The notes below the pieces were generated by a model, which saw nothing but the letters and a program-made list of their open reading frames with translations, was not told where the DNA came from and did no database searches. A stretch of DNA of 64,000 bases from Microplitis mediator. Its lineage: Eukaryota; Arthropoda; Insecta; Hymenoptera; Braconidae. The stretch covers positions 14,003,783-14,067,782 of the forward strand of contig NC_079970.1 in NCBI RefSeq assembly GCF_029852145.1, written 5' to 3'. Made by a program: the position numbers and the translations under genes. Each line of letters opens with the position of its first letter. Positions within the stretch are counted from its first letter, which is position 1. Below are positions 10,785 to 21,578 of the stretch, piece by piece.

Positions 10785-13290
10785 TTTTAGGATTAAAAAG
10801 AATAAAAAAGGATTAAATATTTTTAATCCTAACTTATCCTTTTTAATTCTAAAATAATATTGCAATTTCTGATCGCACGGAGGATTCAATAGGATAAAAG
10901 AGGATTGGAAAAAGTTTAATTCTAACTAATTCTTTTTAATTCTAAAATAATATTTAATTTCTGTTTCCGTGGAGGATTCAAGAGAATAAAAAAAGATTGG
11001 AAAAAGTTTAATTCTAACTAATCCTTTTTAATTCTAAAATAATATTTAATTTCTGTTCCCGTGGAGGATTCAAGAGAATAAAAGAGGATTGGAAAAAGTT
11101 TAATTCTAACTAATCCTTTTTAATTCTAAAATGATATTTAATTTCTGTTTCCGTGGAGGATTCAAGAGAATAAAAAAGGATTGGAAAAAGTTTAATTCTA
11201 ACTAATCCTTTTTAATTCTAAAATAATATTTAATTTCTGTTTCCGTGGAGGATTCAAGAGAATAAAAAAGGATTGGAAAAAGTTTAATTCTAACTAATCC
11301 TTTTTAATTCTAAAATAATATTTAATTTCTGTTTCCGTGGAGGATTCAAGAGAATAAAAAAGGATTGGAAAAAGTTTAATTCTAACTAATCCTTTTTAAT
11401 TCTAAAATAATATTTAATTTCTGTTTCCGTGGAGGATTCAAGAGAATAAAAAAGGATTGGAAAAAGTTTAATTCTAACTAATCCTTTTTTATTCTAAAAT
11501 AATATTTAATTTCTGTTTCCGTGGAGGATTCAAGAGAATAAAAAAGGATTGGAAAAAGTTTAATTCTAACTAATCCTTTTTAATTCTAAAATAATATTTA
11601 ATTTCTGTTTCCGTGGAGGATTCAAGAGAATAAAAAAGGATTGGAAAAAGTTTAATTCTAACTAATCCTTTTTTATTCTAAAATAATATTTAATTTCTAT
11701 TCCCGTGGAGGATTTAATAGGATAAAAGAGGATTGAAAAAAGTTTAATTCTAATTAATCCTATTTAATTATGAAATAATATTTAATTTCTATTCCCGTGG
11801 AGGATTTAAGAGAATAAAAGAGGATTGGAAAAAGTTTAATTCTAACTAATCCTTTTTAATTCTAAAATAATATTTAATTTCTATTCCCGTGGAGGATTTA
11901 ATAGGATAAAAGAGGATTGGAAAAAGTTTAATTCTAACTAATCCTTTTTAATTCTAAAATAATAATATTTAATTTCTGTTTCCGTGGAGGATTCAAGAGA
12001 ATAAAAAAGAATTGAAAAAAGTTTAATTCTAACTAATCCTTTTTTATTCTAAAATAATATTTAATTTCTGTTTCCGTGGAGGATTCAAGAGAATAAAAAA
12101 GGATTGGAAAAAGTTTAATTCTAACTAATCCTTTTTAATTCTAAAATAATATTTAATTTCTGTTTCCGTGGAGGATTCAAGAGAATAAAAAAGGATTGGA
12201 AAAAGTTTAATTCTAACTAATCCTTTTTTATTCTAAAATAATATTTAATTTCTATTCCCGTGGAGGATTTAATAGGATAAAAGAGGATTGGAAAAAGTTT
12301 AATCCTAACTAATCCTTTTTAATTCTAAAATAATATTTAATTTCTATTCCCGTGGAGGATTTAATAGGATAAAAGAGGATTGGGAAAAGTTTAATTCTAA
12401 CTAATCCTTTTTAATTCTAAAATAATATTTAATTTCTGTTCCCGTGGAGGATTCAAGAGAATAAAAGAGGATTGGAAAAAGTTTAATTCTAACTAATCCT
12501 TTTTAATTCTAAAATAATATTAAAATTCTGTTCCCGTGGAGGATTCAAGAGAATAAAAGAGGATTCTAAAAAGTTTAATCCTAACTAATTCTTTTTAATT
12601 CTGAAATAACTTTGAATTTCTGTTCTCGCGGAGGATTCAAGAGAATAAAAGAGGATTCAAAAAAGTTTAATCCTAACGAATTCTTTTTAATTCTTAAATA
12701 ATATTTAATTTCTGTTCCCGTGGAGGATTCAAGAGAATAAAAGAGGATTGGAACAAGTTTAATTCTAACTAATCCTTTTTAAATCCAAATTAATATTAAA
12801 TTTCTGTTCCCGTGGAGGATTCGAGAGAATAAAAGAGGATTCAAAATAGTTTAATCCTAACTTATTCTTTTTAATTCTTCAATAATTTTTAATTTCTGTT
12901 CCCGTGGAGGATTCAAGAGAATAAAAGAGGATTGGAAAAAGTTTAATTCTAACTAATCCTTTTTAATTCTAAAATAACTTTGAATTTCTGTTCTCGCAGA
13001 GGATTCAAGAGAATAAAAGAGGATTCGGAAAAATTTCATTCTAACTAATTCTTTTTAATTCTAAAATACTGTTGCAATTTCTGTTCTTCCCGTGAATTCG
13101 AGAGAGTAAAACAGGATCCGAAAAAGTTATATTCCATCTAATTTTTTTTAATTTTAAAGTCATGTTGCAATTTCTGTTTTTCCCGAGAATTCGAGAGAAT
13201 AAACCAGGATTCGAAAAAGTTATATTCCATCTTATTTTTTTTATAATTTCAAAGTCATGTTGCAATTCCTGTTCTCGCTGAGAATTCGAG
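10785..13290. repeat. 92-bp tandem repeat, ~27 copies
   Basis: The marker GTGGAGGATTCAAGAGAAT recurs every 92 bp (for example 10969, 11061, 11153) from about 10877 to 12996, with three more diverged units to ~13290. Units divide into ~11-bp sub-words (AATTCTAACTA, ATCCTTTTTA, AGAATAAAAAA). Two subtypes (GTTTCCGTGG and TTCCCGTGG) are interspersed, suggesting unequal exchange or conversion. The 110-codon minus-strand ORF at its end lies in degenerate units and is not a gene. Confidence 0.95.
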
Positions 13291-13330
13291 AGAATTGTAA
13301 CCATAACAAAAAAAATTATTTTTCTTTTAA

Positions 13331-13769
13331 GGGCATTCTCAGACAGTGCCCCCCACTTTTTAAAAATATGCAATGACTTTCAACTATCATAACCGTATTA
13401 AAATTTTATTAATCAATTAAAAAAAAATCAAAATTTTAATTGAAAAAAGGACAACGTAGTCGTAATTTCGTTGTGATATAGAATTTAGAAAAAATTACTT
13501 ACCCAACAAAATTAAAAAATTCTAATTATAAAATTGACAGGACGATTTCACGAAAATTTATTCAACGAATTTTGTTTAACTTCGAATTGATCAAGTGTAA
13601 ATAATTTTTTTTTTATATCTATATATCGGCGAAATTACAACTACGTTGTCCTTTTTTCAATTAATGCTTCAATTTTTTTTTAATTAATTGCTAAAAATTT
13701 GATACGCTTATAACAGTTGAAAGTCATTCAAAATTTTTAAGAAGTGGGGGGCACTGTCTGAGAATGGCC
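13331..13769. mobile_element. MITE with TTAA target duplication
   Basis: GGGCATTCTCAGACAGTGCC at 13331 is mirrored by the right end at 13769 (one mismatch: GGGC against GGCC). TTAA flanks both ends (13327-13330, 13770-13773). TTAA duplication is typical of piggyBac and Kolobok elements. A second inner pair (GGACAACGTAGT near 13451 and its complement near 13640) makes the arms almost continuous. 439 bp, non-coding, innermost of the stack. Confidence 0.85.
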
Positions 13770-13869
13770 TTAAACTTTGAAAAAACAAAATAATAATGAT
13801 TAGTAATTATTTATATATTAAAATTTTATTCTGGGAAAGAAAAGAAATAATAATTTTATACGTGAAATT

Positions 13870-14290
13870 TTATTTTTTTTTATGGAGAAATTTGTGGAAA
13901 AAAAAAGTAATTAAAAGAGAAAAAGGCAACGGGAAAAAAATGTAAGAGTGATCGTGAGACGCTCGCCGACCGACAATCTGGCGGGAGAGAGTAAGTGAGC
14001 GAAAGTTAGTTCCGCGCTCACCGCTAGAGCGTGCGAGCTTCTTGGATATGGACACTTATAGTAGAAGTGTTGAAAGCAAATGCAGCGGACGTTAATCGTC
14101 AGTCTTCACTCTACTGCTACCAAGTGAACTTTGCGTAGCAGAGTGGGAAGTATCTACTGGTAGTGGCGCAGTACACCCTGCACCACGTCCTATATATATA
14201 TATCTGGTATAGATAATATATTATTTTTGGTATAACCAGTGGTCTTCCCCATGGACAATTCGGGATATCCATCCCAGTTCGGGCTCTCTA
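13870..14290. other. GC-richer unique block inside the nested stack
   Basis: This stretch between the two tandem arrays has ordinary complexity and higher GC (13950-14190), unlike its surroundings, with no convincing ORF. It could be captured host sequence, an old insertion or an element promoter. I cannot assign it. Confidence 0.4.
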
Positions 14291-14324
14291 TATTTTTCTT
14301 GAGAATAGTTCTTTATTCTTTTCG

Positions 14325-14790
14325 ATTAATATGAAGAGAATTAAAAAGTATTAAAAATTACAAAATATGAATTCTCCTCAATTCTATTTGATTCTCTGAA
14401 GAGAATTTAAAAGTATTAAAAATTTAAAAATATGAATTCTCCTTAATTCTATTTAATTCTCTGAAGAGAATTTAAAAGTACTAAAAATTTCAAAATATGA
14501 ATTCTTCTTAATTCTATTTAATTCTCTGAAAAGAATTTAAAAGTATTGAAAATTTCAAAATATGAATTCTCCTTAATTCTATTTAATTCTCTGAAGAGAA
14601 TTTAAAAGTATTAAAAATTTCAAAATATGAATTCTCCTTAATTCTCTAAAGAGAATTTAAAAGTACTAAAAATTTCAAAATATGAATTCTCCTTAATTCT
14701 ATTTAATTCTCTAAAGAGAATTTAAAAGTATTAAAAATTTCTAAATATGAATTCTCCTTAATTCTATTTAATTCTCTGAAGAGAATTAAA
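14325..14790. repeat. 65-bp tandem repeat, ~7 copies
   Basis: The unit, marked by CTCTGAAGAGAATTTAAAAG, recurs at 14396, 14461, 14526 and 14591, then after one 11-bp-shorter unit at about 14646, 14711 and 14776. A unit shortened by exactly 11 bp fits the 11-bp sub-word structure of this element. Confidence 0.93.
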
Positions 14791-14947
14791 AAGGATTCGA
14801 TTCATTTTTAATCTTCTTTAATTCTCTTTTTTAACCAGGGTGAAATAATGAGTCACACCTGACTCATTCGTGACTTATATCTTACGTAAATGATGACTTA
14901 CCGTAAAGTCACTCTGACGTCAAATTTACGTAAATGTGTTTACTGGG

Positions 14948-15373
14948 TCATTGCTATTATGATAAGAGAAAATCTCACGCTTATTGCGCAAGCGCCAAGA
15001 GCGAAATTAAAAAAATATTTACATAATTTTAGGTTATATATTAAGTAAAATACAATATCAAATATTATTTATTTGAATACTGAGAATTAAATATTAATTC
15101 TTTATAAATTAATTTTTATCAATATTCTTATAAATAATAATTTATGAATTATAACATTTTTAATTTTAATTAAATTACTGGTATACAGGTACATTTGTAA
15201 ACAACTTTTAGAATACTGTTTATTTGTATATCAATATACATTCAAAATGGTGGCTAGAAACCACGGAGACAACCGAAATGAAACGAAGTGATGCATGATT
15301 GCATCACGGATGTCTTATTTCTTCAATTTATTCTTTAATATTATGATAAATATACTATTCACACTCACGCGGT
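14948..15373. other. AT-rich spacer, no gene seen
   Basis: Mostly A/T, no ORF of note and no recognisable repeat end. A weakly GC-richer stretch lies at 15240-15300. Confidence 0.5.
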
Positions 15374-15454
15374 CGCATACGTGGGTCAGCGCAGTGGATA
15401 GCATCAAAGACTTTGGATCGGAAGGATGCAGGTTCGAGCCCAGCAGTCATCGGG
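15374..15454 (+). mobile_element. tRNA-like SINE head
   Basis: A-box-like GGGTCAGCGCAGTGGATAGC (15383) and B box GGTTCGAGCCC (15431), with the CCCAGCAG...GGGATTTTT end seen at 10308-10387 and, more weakly, 40841-40917. Likely a SINE 5' part; the 3' limit is not visible. Confidence 0.5.
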
Positions 15455-15594
15455 ATTTTTTCATCAGTCAAAATCGTATATAATTCCTCTAAGTAACGCT
15501 TCCAATACAATAGATTACAATTCGGATCTAATTAAAAATATTTTATTGTTTTTTGCAATTTAATATTTATTTTAATAGGGATCACACGTTTGGG

Positions 15595-15725
15595 ATTACG
15601 TAGGTCTTACCCGATTGGGAACCTATAGGGGTTGCCCGATCGGTGCCCAAGTACGTTTCTGCGTTACATCCCAATGTAGGGTCCCCATTGGGCAACCCTA
15701 GTGGTTCCCAAGTGGGTGCACCTAA
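15595..15725. repeat. CCCGATTGGG word cluster
   Basis: Short self-complementary words (CCCGATTGGG, GCCCGATCGG, CCCAATGTAGGG, CCCATTGGGC) packed in both orientations. Another example of a palindromic-word region; spacing is less regular than in the 11-bp arrays. It abuts the truncated AACTTCCCGCT-family copy that follows. Confidence 0.6.
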
Positions 15726-15739
15726 AAATTTCTAGTCGG

Positions 15740-16030
15740 GACATTCGATCGATCAAGCTCAAATTTTCACAGCTTTTAGATATTGACAAGCCACGTCGGA
15801 TGCCACCTTGACGATCAAAATCGGTTCATCTGTTCAAAAGTTACAGATATTTACATACGTACGTACATACACACATACATACTCGGACATCGTCTTGAAA
15901 TTAGTCAGAATAGCTTCCTAGAACTTTAAATTGTCAAGATCTGATAGAAATTCGGTTTTCGTTAAGATCGGACCGAAACCAATATCTTCCCGAAATTTTG
16001 AAAATTTGTAATTTTCTTAGCGGGAAGTTA
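15740..16030 (+). mobile_element. AACTTCCCGCT-family element, truncated copy
   Basis: The ~290 bp ending AGCGGGAAGTT is homologous to 52150-52617 and, in reverse, to 53943-54084. At 15853-15892 it carries a short ACATACGT/ACATACAC tract, at the very site where the 53943-61960 copy carries the (TGTA)n array. The left end of the element is missing. Confidence 0.75.
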
Positions 16031-16212
16031 AAAAATTAAGTCAATAAGTCGTGTTTTTCGGAAGTTATAGTGTTTAGACGAGTCTGAACATCACAATGGT
16101 CACACCAGGGGCTTCGGACTAAATACATTTTTTAAAATTGATCTCATTATATGAATCAACCAAATTTTATATTGACAAATGTTCCTTAATAAATTTCCTT
16201 TAAAATGGTGTA

Positions 16213-16804
16213 GGGGAGCCTGGGGCACAAAGGCCCCCTTAAGCCGATTTTTTCTTTTTGTGGCTTTTAACCATCAAATTCGTTTATTTTCCGTCTATTT
16301 CGGAAGAATTAGTCGAAATTTTGCAAAAAATCGAAAAAAATTTTTTTTTCTGGGGAACGAAGGCCTCCTTCCCAAAAAATTATAGAAAAAAAATTTTTTT
16401 CATTTTCTGTCAAGTTATGACTTTTATAATGTTTTTATTATATTTTAGGCCAATATGTGATATGTAGGGGAAAATGAGCAACTTAAAAAAAAGTTGTAAC
16501 GAAAAAATGAACTTCACGGAAAATAAAAATAGAAATAATTTTTTTGTTACAATGTTTTTTTCGAGTGGTCCATTTTGCCCCACATATAACATATTCACCT
16601 AAAATATAATAAAAACATTATTAAGGTCATAAATTGACGGAAAATAGAAAAAAATAATTTTTTCGAGTGGCCTATTTTACCTCATATATCACATATTGGT
16701 CTAAGATATGATAAAAACATTATAGATGTCATTATTTGACGGAAAATAAAAAAAACATTTTTTTACCTAATTTTTGAGGGGGGCCTTCGTGCCCCAGGCT
16801 CCCC
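16213..16804. mobile_element. TA-flanked MITE, GGGGAGCCTGGGGCAC TIRs
   Basis: GGGGAGCCTGGGGCAC at 16213 is mirrored at 16804, with TA on both sides (16211-16212, 16805-16806). TIRs of ~30 bp. The interior has ~3 diverged copies of a ~104-bp unit (GTCATTATTTGACGGAAAATA type, 16410-16745). The small ORFs across it are repeat artefacts. Looks like a Tc1/mariner-type MITE. Confidence 0.88.
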
Positions 16805-16899
16805 TATACTTTTAACAACTTTGGTGTACTATAAAGAAAGTAGAGAGGATTCAAAGTCAGTGAAAGGGTGATAGAGTAACAATAAAGCACACTTAACGC

Positions 16900-17530
16900 G
16901 TTCGCGATTGAGGTGTGTAATATTTGATATGAAATACTACTGTATTTCTATATTTTTGTTGAATATGGGGAAATAATTGCTCAAGTAACACATGCTTGAG
17001 CAAGATTCTGGTGCCAGTGCCTTGAGTCAAACCCCTAGTCACTAGTGTCTTTTTCGACTTATGGGTCTTGCACAAGATCATGTAGCAAGTAATCGTCATC
17101 AAGACTTGTGCATGACTTGCTCAAGGGATTGTACACAAGAATATTGAATATATCTTAGAGACAGGTGCAGTTGAAAAGTTTCTGGCGCATTTCTTGCATC
17201 AGTAATACACGGCAGGTACCTACGCATGGCTTGATCAAGATCTGTTCAAGGCTCAAGGTCAATATATAGTGATAGAGATAGCCGTTCCGGAAAATTGATC
17301 TTGAGCCTTGAACAGATCTTGAGCAAGCCATGCGCAACTATTTTCAATTATAGTCTCCCCCCAGAATTGAGTTATGATCTGGCACAAATTTCTTGTGTAA
17401 GGCTTGCACTAGGCTTGCAATTTAAATCTGATTACAAGTATCTGCAGCAAGACACATAGGCAGGAAAAATTTATCGAACTTGAGATTAGGCTTGCTCAAG
17501 CCTTGAACAAGATTGTTTATATGGGTCAGT
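16900..17530. repeat. CTTGAGCAAG word region
   Basis: Words such as CTTGAGCAAG, GATCTTGAGC, GATCAAGATC and CAAGGCTCAAGG recur in both orientations, about 10-11 bp apart. A ~20-bp phrase around CTTGATCAAGATCTGTTCAA (17230) reappears inverted near 17310. This resembles the CTTGACC arrays at 32660 and 63840, with a different word. No gene. Confidence 0.65.
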
Positions 17531-17604
17531 AATATCACGGATATTCAGATTTTTAATTATTTATTTGAAAATTTTATATTGTTTCTATGTTCATTGAATT
17601 ACAG

Positions 17605-17692
17605 AAATCGGCTGAGTATATAAAAGCGCAGAGAATTAGATTGAGCTGGAAAAACTCATGTGACAACGGAAAATTTATGTGTTGCAGTGAAA
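17605..17692 (+). CDS. Possible internal exon (29 codons + 1 nt), unassigned
   Basis: An open frame starts right after a good acceptor (pyrimidine-rich stretch, then TTACAG ending 17604) and ends at a strong donor (GTAAGT at 17693). The translation is not low-complexity and holds three cysteines (one before DNGKF, then a CC pair), vaguely like a small disulfide-rich or clip-type segment, too short to assign. It lies in ~800 bp of sequence without detectable repeats. No partner exon was found, so this may be chance. Confidence 0.25.
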
Positions 17693-18353
17693 GTAAGTAT
17701 TTAACATTTTTATATTTTAATAAATATGAAAACACCTCAATTAAACCATGTGAGGTTGAAGCGGCTGAAAAGTTATCGAAAGTTATTTAAAAGTTAGTTT
17801 TTTCACAAAATAACTAGAATGAGTCTTAGAAGTACTTTTTCAGTCAGTTCTGTCCAATTTGTTCTTAATCGGGATAGTGTACTACCTAAAAAACAAATTT
17901 CTTCTTATTTTTTAATTAAGCAATTCAACTTTCTTAGTAAAGACAATAAGAAGTTCCAAATCGAAATTGAAACTCAACCGATCTTTTTATTTCAAAATAA
18001 ATTCTTATATTAATTTTCCCATTTTGTAATTTCGGTGTTATTTATTTATTCGAATAACCTATATATTACAAAATAACACTTTTCGTTTAATTTAGAAGTG
18101 AGTCAATAAATAACACTTTGAGACATTGAAAAAATAAAAAATAAAATAGGTGGCTTCGCAAAATTTTCAATAAATAAACATTTAAAGCATGCGGGTTCCA
18201 TACCGAACGGTCTTTTTACAAATTATCACATGCAGGTTTGATCATTGAAAGCAAAAAAAGTTCCATATTTTAATCAATCGAAAAAAAAAAAAAAATTAAT
18301 CCGCCTTTGAATCGAATGAATTGTTATCGTGCTATTTTTAGAATAATACACTA
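17693..18353. other. AT-rich sequence, no gene recognised
   Basis: A 64-codon ORF (17819-18013) has no recognised motif. If the exon-like block at 17605 is real, this stretch would be intron. Confidence 0.4.
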
Positions 18354-18665
18354 CACTGAGAAAAAAAAATACTATTGTCCAAACCAGAATTTCTTGGTTT
18401 AAGAAATCCGATCAAAATATTTATTATATCTTTATTAATTATCAATTTCTTGAGAAAAGAGCATCAAATTTATTTTTGTTATTTTATGAATTTGATATTA
18501 TATTATTAGTAAACAAAAGAATAGCTTTACTTGAATTAAATAAAAATTATTTCCCTCAATTCTACGAATTTTTGAGACAAAATTATATATTCTTGAAAAT
18601 TATCAAGAATATATGTTCTTGTGTCAAGTAAACGTTCTTGATAAAAGTATTTTTTTTTCTCAGTG
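18354..18665. mobile_element. TA-flanked MITE, CACTGAGAAAAAAA TIRs
   Basis: CACTGAGAAAAAAAAATACT at 18354 is mirrored at 18665; TA flanks both ends (18352-18353, 18666-18667). 312 bp, TTCTTG-type words inside. A short relative of the 4287 and 5946 elements. Confidence 0.87.
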
Positions 18666-18924
18666 TATCCTGACAAGACTACAATGTTCAATTTATTCTT
18701 TTCAAGAGAATATATGACAATGAAAAAAATTTAATACGGTCATATTTAATTGAGTCTATTTTAAGTGAAAAAAAAATTTTGCAAAAGCACAGATATTTTA
18801 ACAATGACGGATTTGAATTTTATTCTTGCGCGATCAAGTTACTGATAAATACCAGGTTGAACAATCAACATGGGTATTTCGAAACTCTTAGCACTCTAAA
18901 AGATTATGGAATCAAATCAGGAAG

Positions 18925-19080
18925 CTCGGGTGAATCCATTTCAATCAGCCAAAAAACGGATTTCATTTGTAAAAAAGTGCGCCAAGTATGCATCTATCGC
19001 AGTGAAAATGATTGAAATCATAATAATCACCCAGTACCTGAGCGGCACATAATAAAAAGTTCAAATTTTTTTCCGCCGAT
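18925..19080 (-). repeat. Dispersed repeat, inverted match at 51697-51850
   Basis: The phrases GCATCTATCGCAGTGAAAATG and ACCTGAGCGGCACATAATAA occur here and, reverse-complemented, at 51730-51790 with few differences. The match covers the end of a 78-codon ORF (18779-19015), which argues that this ORF is not a gene. The family has no visible coding content. Confidence 0.8.
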
Positions 19081-19137
19081 TAGCTCAAAAAATAATTGCA
19101 TATTGCATGTAGTAGCATTTTTGAGTTCACCCTAGTG

Positions 19138-19510
19138 GTTTTACCGCGACGGTGAAAACACGGTCAAACCACGGTGTTTTTACCGTGAAAACATGCCTTC
19201 GGTGTTCTGACAGTGAAGCGGTGGAGATTCGACGGTGAATTTACGGTCGAACCACGGTGGTTTCTGTGCAGTCACGCTACTCTGTTCCGACCGTGTCCCC
19301 ACTGTGTTTTTACGGTGGCTTAAGGGTGTTTCGAACGAAAGTTCACAGTGTTCCAACGGTTAATTTCCAGTGTTCTCACGGAGGCTTCACGTGATGGTTT
19401 GCAGTAATTTCCACGTTGAGATCATGGTGGTCTTACGGTGGCCTCACAGTATTTTCGCGTCGATTTTTTAGCGTTTTCACTGTGGTAGTTCGGTATTTCC
19501 TCGTTATTTT
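19138..19510. repeat. CACGGTG/TACCGTG word array, 11-bp register
   Basis: Words CACGGTG, TACCGTG, CACGGTC and similar occur at 11-bp steps: CGACGGTGAAAA, CACGGTCAAAC, CACGGTGTTTT, TACCGTGAAAA in succession near 19148-19190. The TIRs are not clear; the left edge may be CCCTAGTGG at 19130. No ORF. Confidence 0.75.
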
Positions 19511-19770
19511 CACGATAATTTCATGGTTTCTTCACCATTGATATATATTTTTCTTATAGTTTCCAAATCTCTGTCAATCATATTTTCTTATTTTCTCAGT
19601 ATTTTTGATAATTATCTTATCTAAAGTGTATTGTTAAATTATTAAAATGAACAAAGCTTATCATTTTAAGTTATCTTATCAATATAAGTCAGGGATATGG
19701 ATTTTTAGTTTTACTCCTTTTCGGGTTTAAATCTTAGAGTGACTAGTATTGATAGTTTTCAGGTAACTAC

Positions 19771-20070
19771 CCTCGCAAATTTGAATCACGGTGGAAACAC
19801 GGTGGGTTTGTTCCATTTTACCACTGTGATTACGCGGTGTATCCACCGTGATACCACGGTGGCTTGACCACTGTGTATACACGGTGTTTCCACTGTGATT
19901 ACGTGGTGGATACACCGTGGAACCACGGTGGTGAAATAGCACAAAGCCACCGTGGAATCACAGTGGATGCACTGCGTAATCACAGTGGAAACACCGTGTA
20001 TACACAGTGGTCAAGCCACCGTGGAATCACGGTGGATACACCGCGTAATCACAGTGGATACACTGTGTAT
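19771..20070. mobile_element. CCTCGCA-family element, truncated right, 11-bp CACNGTG array
   Basis: The left end CCTCGCAAATTTGAATCACG matches both ends of the 192-bp element at 42341-42532. Words start at 19869, 19880, 19891, 19902, 19913 and 19924, then 19948, 19959, 19970, 19981, 19992 and 20003, then 20017, 20028, 20039, 20050 and 20061: exact 11-bp steps with jumps between blocks. The right TIR is missing; a GGGTGTCC sequence begins at 20074. The overlapping ORFs on both strands come from the repeat. Confidence 0.8.
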
Positions 20071-20520
20071 TAGGGTGTCCGTTATTTCCCAAATCGATTT
20101 TCATTTACCGATCGCCCCCTGAATCTTTAGTTTATGACCTAAAAAAAAATATCCAACACAATGAGGCTCTTAATTTTCACATTAAACCGTGCCCAAATCA
20201 TTTTATATTTCCTATTTAAATAACATGGGATTTTTAGACTTTTTACTCTTAATTTTTTTTCTCAGAAACAAATGAGAGTAAAAATTTAATCGAAGCATAT
20301 TCTGATAGGAAATTGAACGATCTACAAAAAAGTTCTCTTATGAATTTTCGATAAAATAACTCCTTCAAAAGTTATTTAACGTTAAACTTGTGTTTGTTAT
20401 CAATCCTATAATATTTTTAATTCTATTTTCATTTTTACCGTTTTTGGCTATAAAATCGTTAAAATAAAAGATAGTTGTTATTATCACCAGAGTACCGATG
20501 ATCATTTATGTAGATTTCAT

Positions 20521-21172
20521 GGCCTAAACAGAAAATCAAGGGAAAAAAAACATTGTTTTATGAGAAATAATAGAAATAACATACCTTTCCTCATACAGAC
20601 GAACTTTAAAATGAATTAATGGTAAGTGATGAAATAAAAATGTAATAACTTCTTTGTCTATAATATTATAAGCAGATTTATTATCAACTTTGCTTTCTCT
20701 ATAATTTTTTGTTAAGAAAGCTATGGTCGCATTAGGATATTTTGTTTTGTACTCATTTACAACTTAAATCAAATATTGTTTTTGGTCTTCTCGTGTTGTT
20801 AAAATGTTGATATACTCTTAAGTTGATTTAATTGCTCTTTCGGTGAGATCATTAATGACTTGTAAATTGTTAACAATTCGCAAGTAAATTTGGAATCCTT
20901 ACAATTTTTTAAAAGATTTAACATTAATAGAAATTTTTTGAAATTAGATGTGAAACGTAGGCGGGCAATAACGACTATTTAGAAGGCTTTCGAAAGAAAG
21001 CAAAAATGATAATAAATCTGCTTATAATATTATAGACAAAGAAGTTATTACATTTTTATTTCATCACTTACCATTAATTCATTTTAAAGTTCGTCTGTAT
21101 GAGGAAAGGTATGTTATTTCTATTATTTCTCATAAAACATTGTTTTTTTTCCCTTGATTTTCTGTTTAGGCT
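20521..21172. repeat. Inverted repeat, ~163-bp arms and ~325-bp loop
   Basis: The left arm (20521-20684) and right arm (21008-21172) are near-perfect reverse complements, bounded by CCTAAACAGAAAATCAAGGG. Upstream at 20074 is a GGGTGTCC motif like the MITE ends at 3045 and 21901, so this may be the core of a larger hairpin element whose right end I cannot place. No ORF. Confidence 0.75.
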
Positions 21173-21578
21173 AAAAAAGCTGGAGTAATTTGGAGTGCCG
21201 TAAAAAATATTTTAACTAAAAATTAAGTTGTAATATGAAATATCTCGAAAACTATTAAGAAAGTATCGAGATAAATTAGTATGCATGTGTGGTGAAACGA
21301 ATGAAGAAAAAAATGTTGTAAACCAGAAGTCTCTTCGACTAATAATTGCTGAGATAAAAACTGTTAAAGCATAAAAAATTCGAAAACGCTTTTTTTGACT
21401 TCCGCGCTTATAAACAAGACATCGTAACTTGCCAACTAATAAAAATTTTGTATTTTTTTTTTTTATTCTGCAGCTGATATAAATATTTACCCGTGGAAAA
21501 ATCTGTAATATTAAAAAAAAATTTTTTTTTGGTTTTAATCTGGAAAATAATTAATAATAGCTATAATAAATATTATTA

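Larger units (their letters stand above)
10629..14840. mobile_element. Middle element of the nested stack, CCCTGATTAAAAAAG TIRs
   Basis: CCCTGATTAAAAAAG at 10629 is mirrored by CTTTTTTAACCAGGG ending at 14840, with a TG duplication on each side (10627-10628, 14841-14842). A 150-bp MITE in the LINE at 27232-27381 has almost the same ends, so this is a real family with a 2-bp duplication. Inside: ~27 copies of a 92-bp tandem repeat, a TTAA-flanked MITE, a GC-richer unique block, and ~7 copies of a 65-bp tandem repeat. The TTAATTCT/AGAATTAA word runs through both arrays. Confidence 0.75.
9344..14947. mobile_element. Outer element of a nested stack, CCCAGTGAACACA TIRs, TGACGTCA words
   Basis: Left end CCCAGTGAACACA (9344) and right end TGTGTTTACTGGG (ending 14947) are near-perfect inverted repeats. 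Both ends carry a TGACGTCA/GATGTCA word array with ~11-bp spacing (9358-9735, 10525-10615 and 14850-14935). A 4.2-kb element (10629-14840) split it, so its original length was about 1.4 kb. Its unique part (9740-10520) is AT-rich with a tRNA-like stretch near 10308. No transposase remains. Confidence 0.7.

Noticed and set aside
10785..13290. CRISPR-like array of regular repeats
   Set aside because: The repeats are contiguous 92-bp units without unique spacers, in an insect-like genome.
13041..13373. 110-codon minus-strand ORF with internal repeats
   Set aside because: It lies in degenerate 92-bp tandem units and ends in a MITE; the protein repeats simply mirror the DNA repeats.
18779..19015. 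78-codon ORF as a small gene
   Set aside because: Its 3' part lies in a dispersed repeat found inverted at 51697-51850, and no motif is recognisable.
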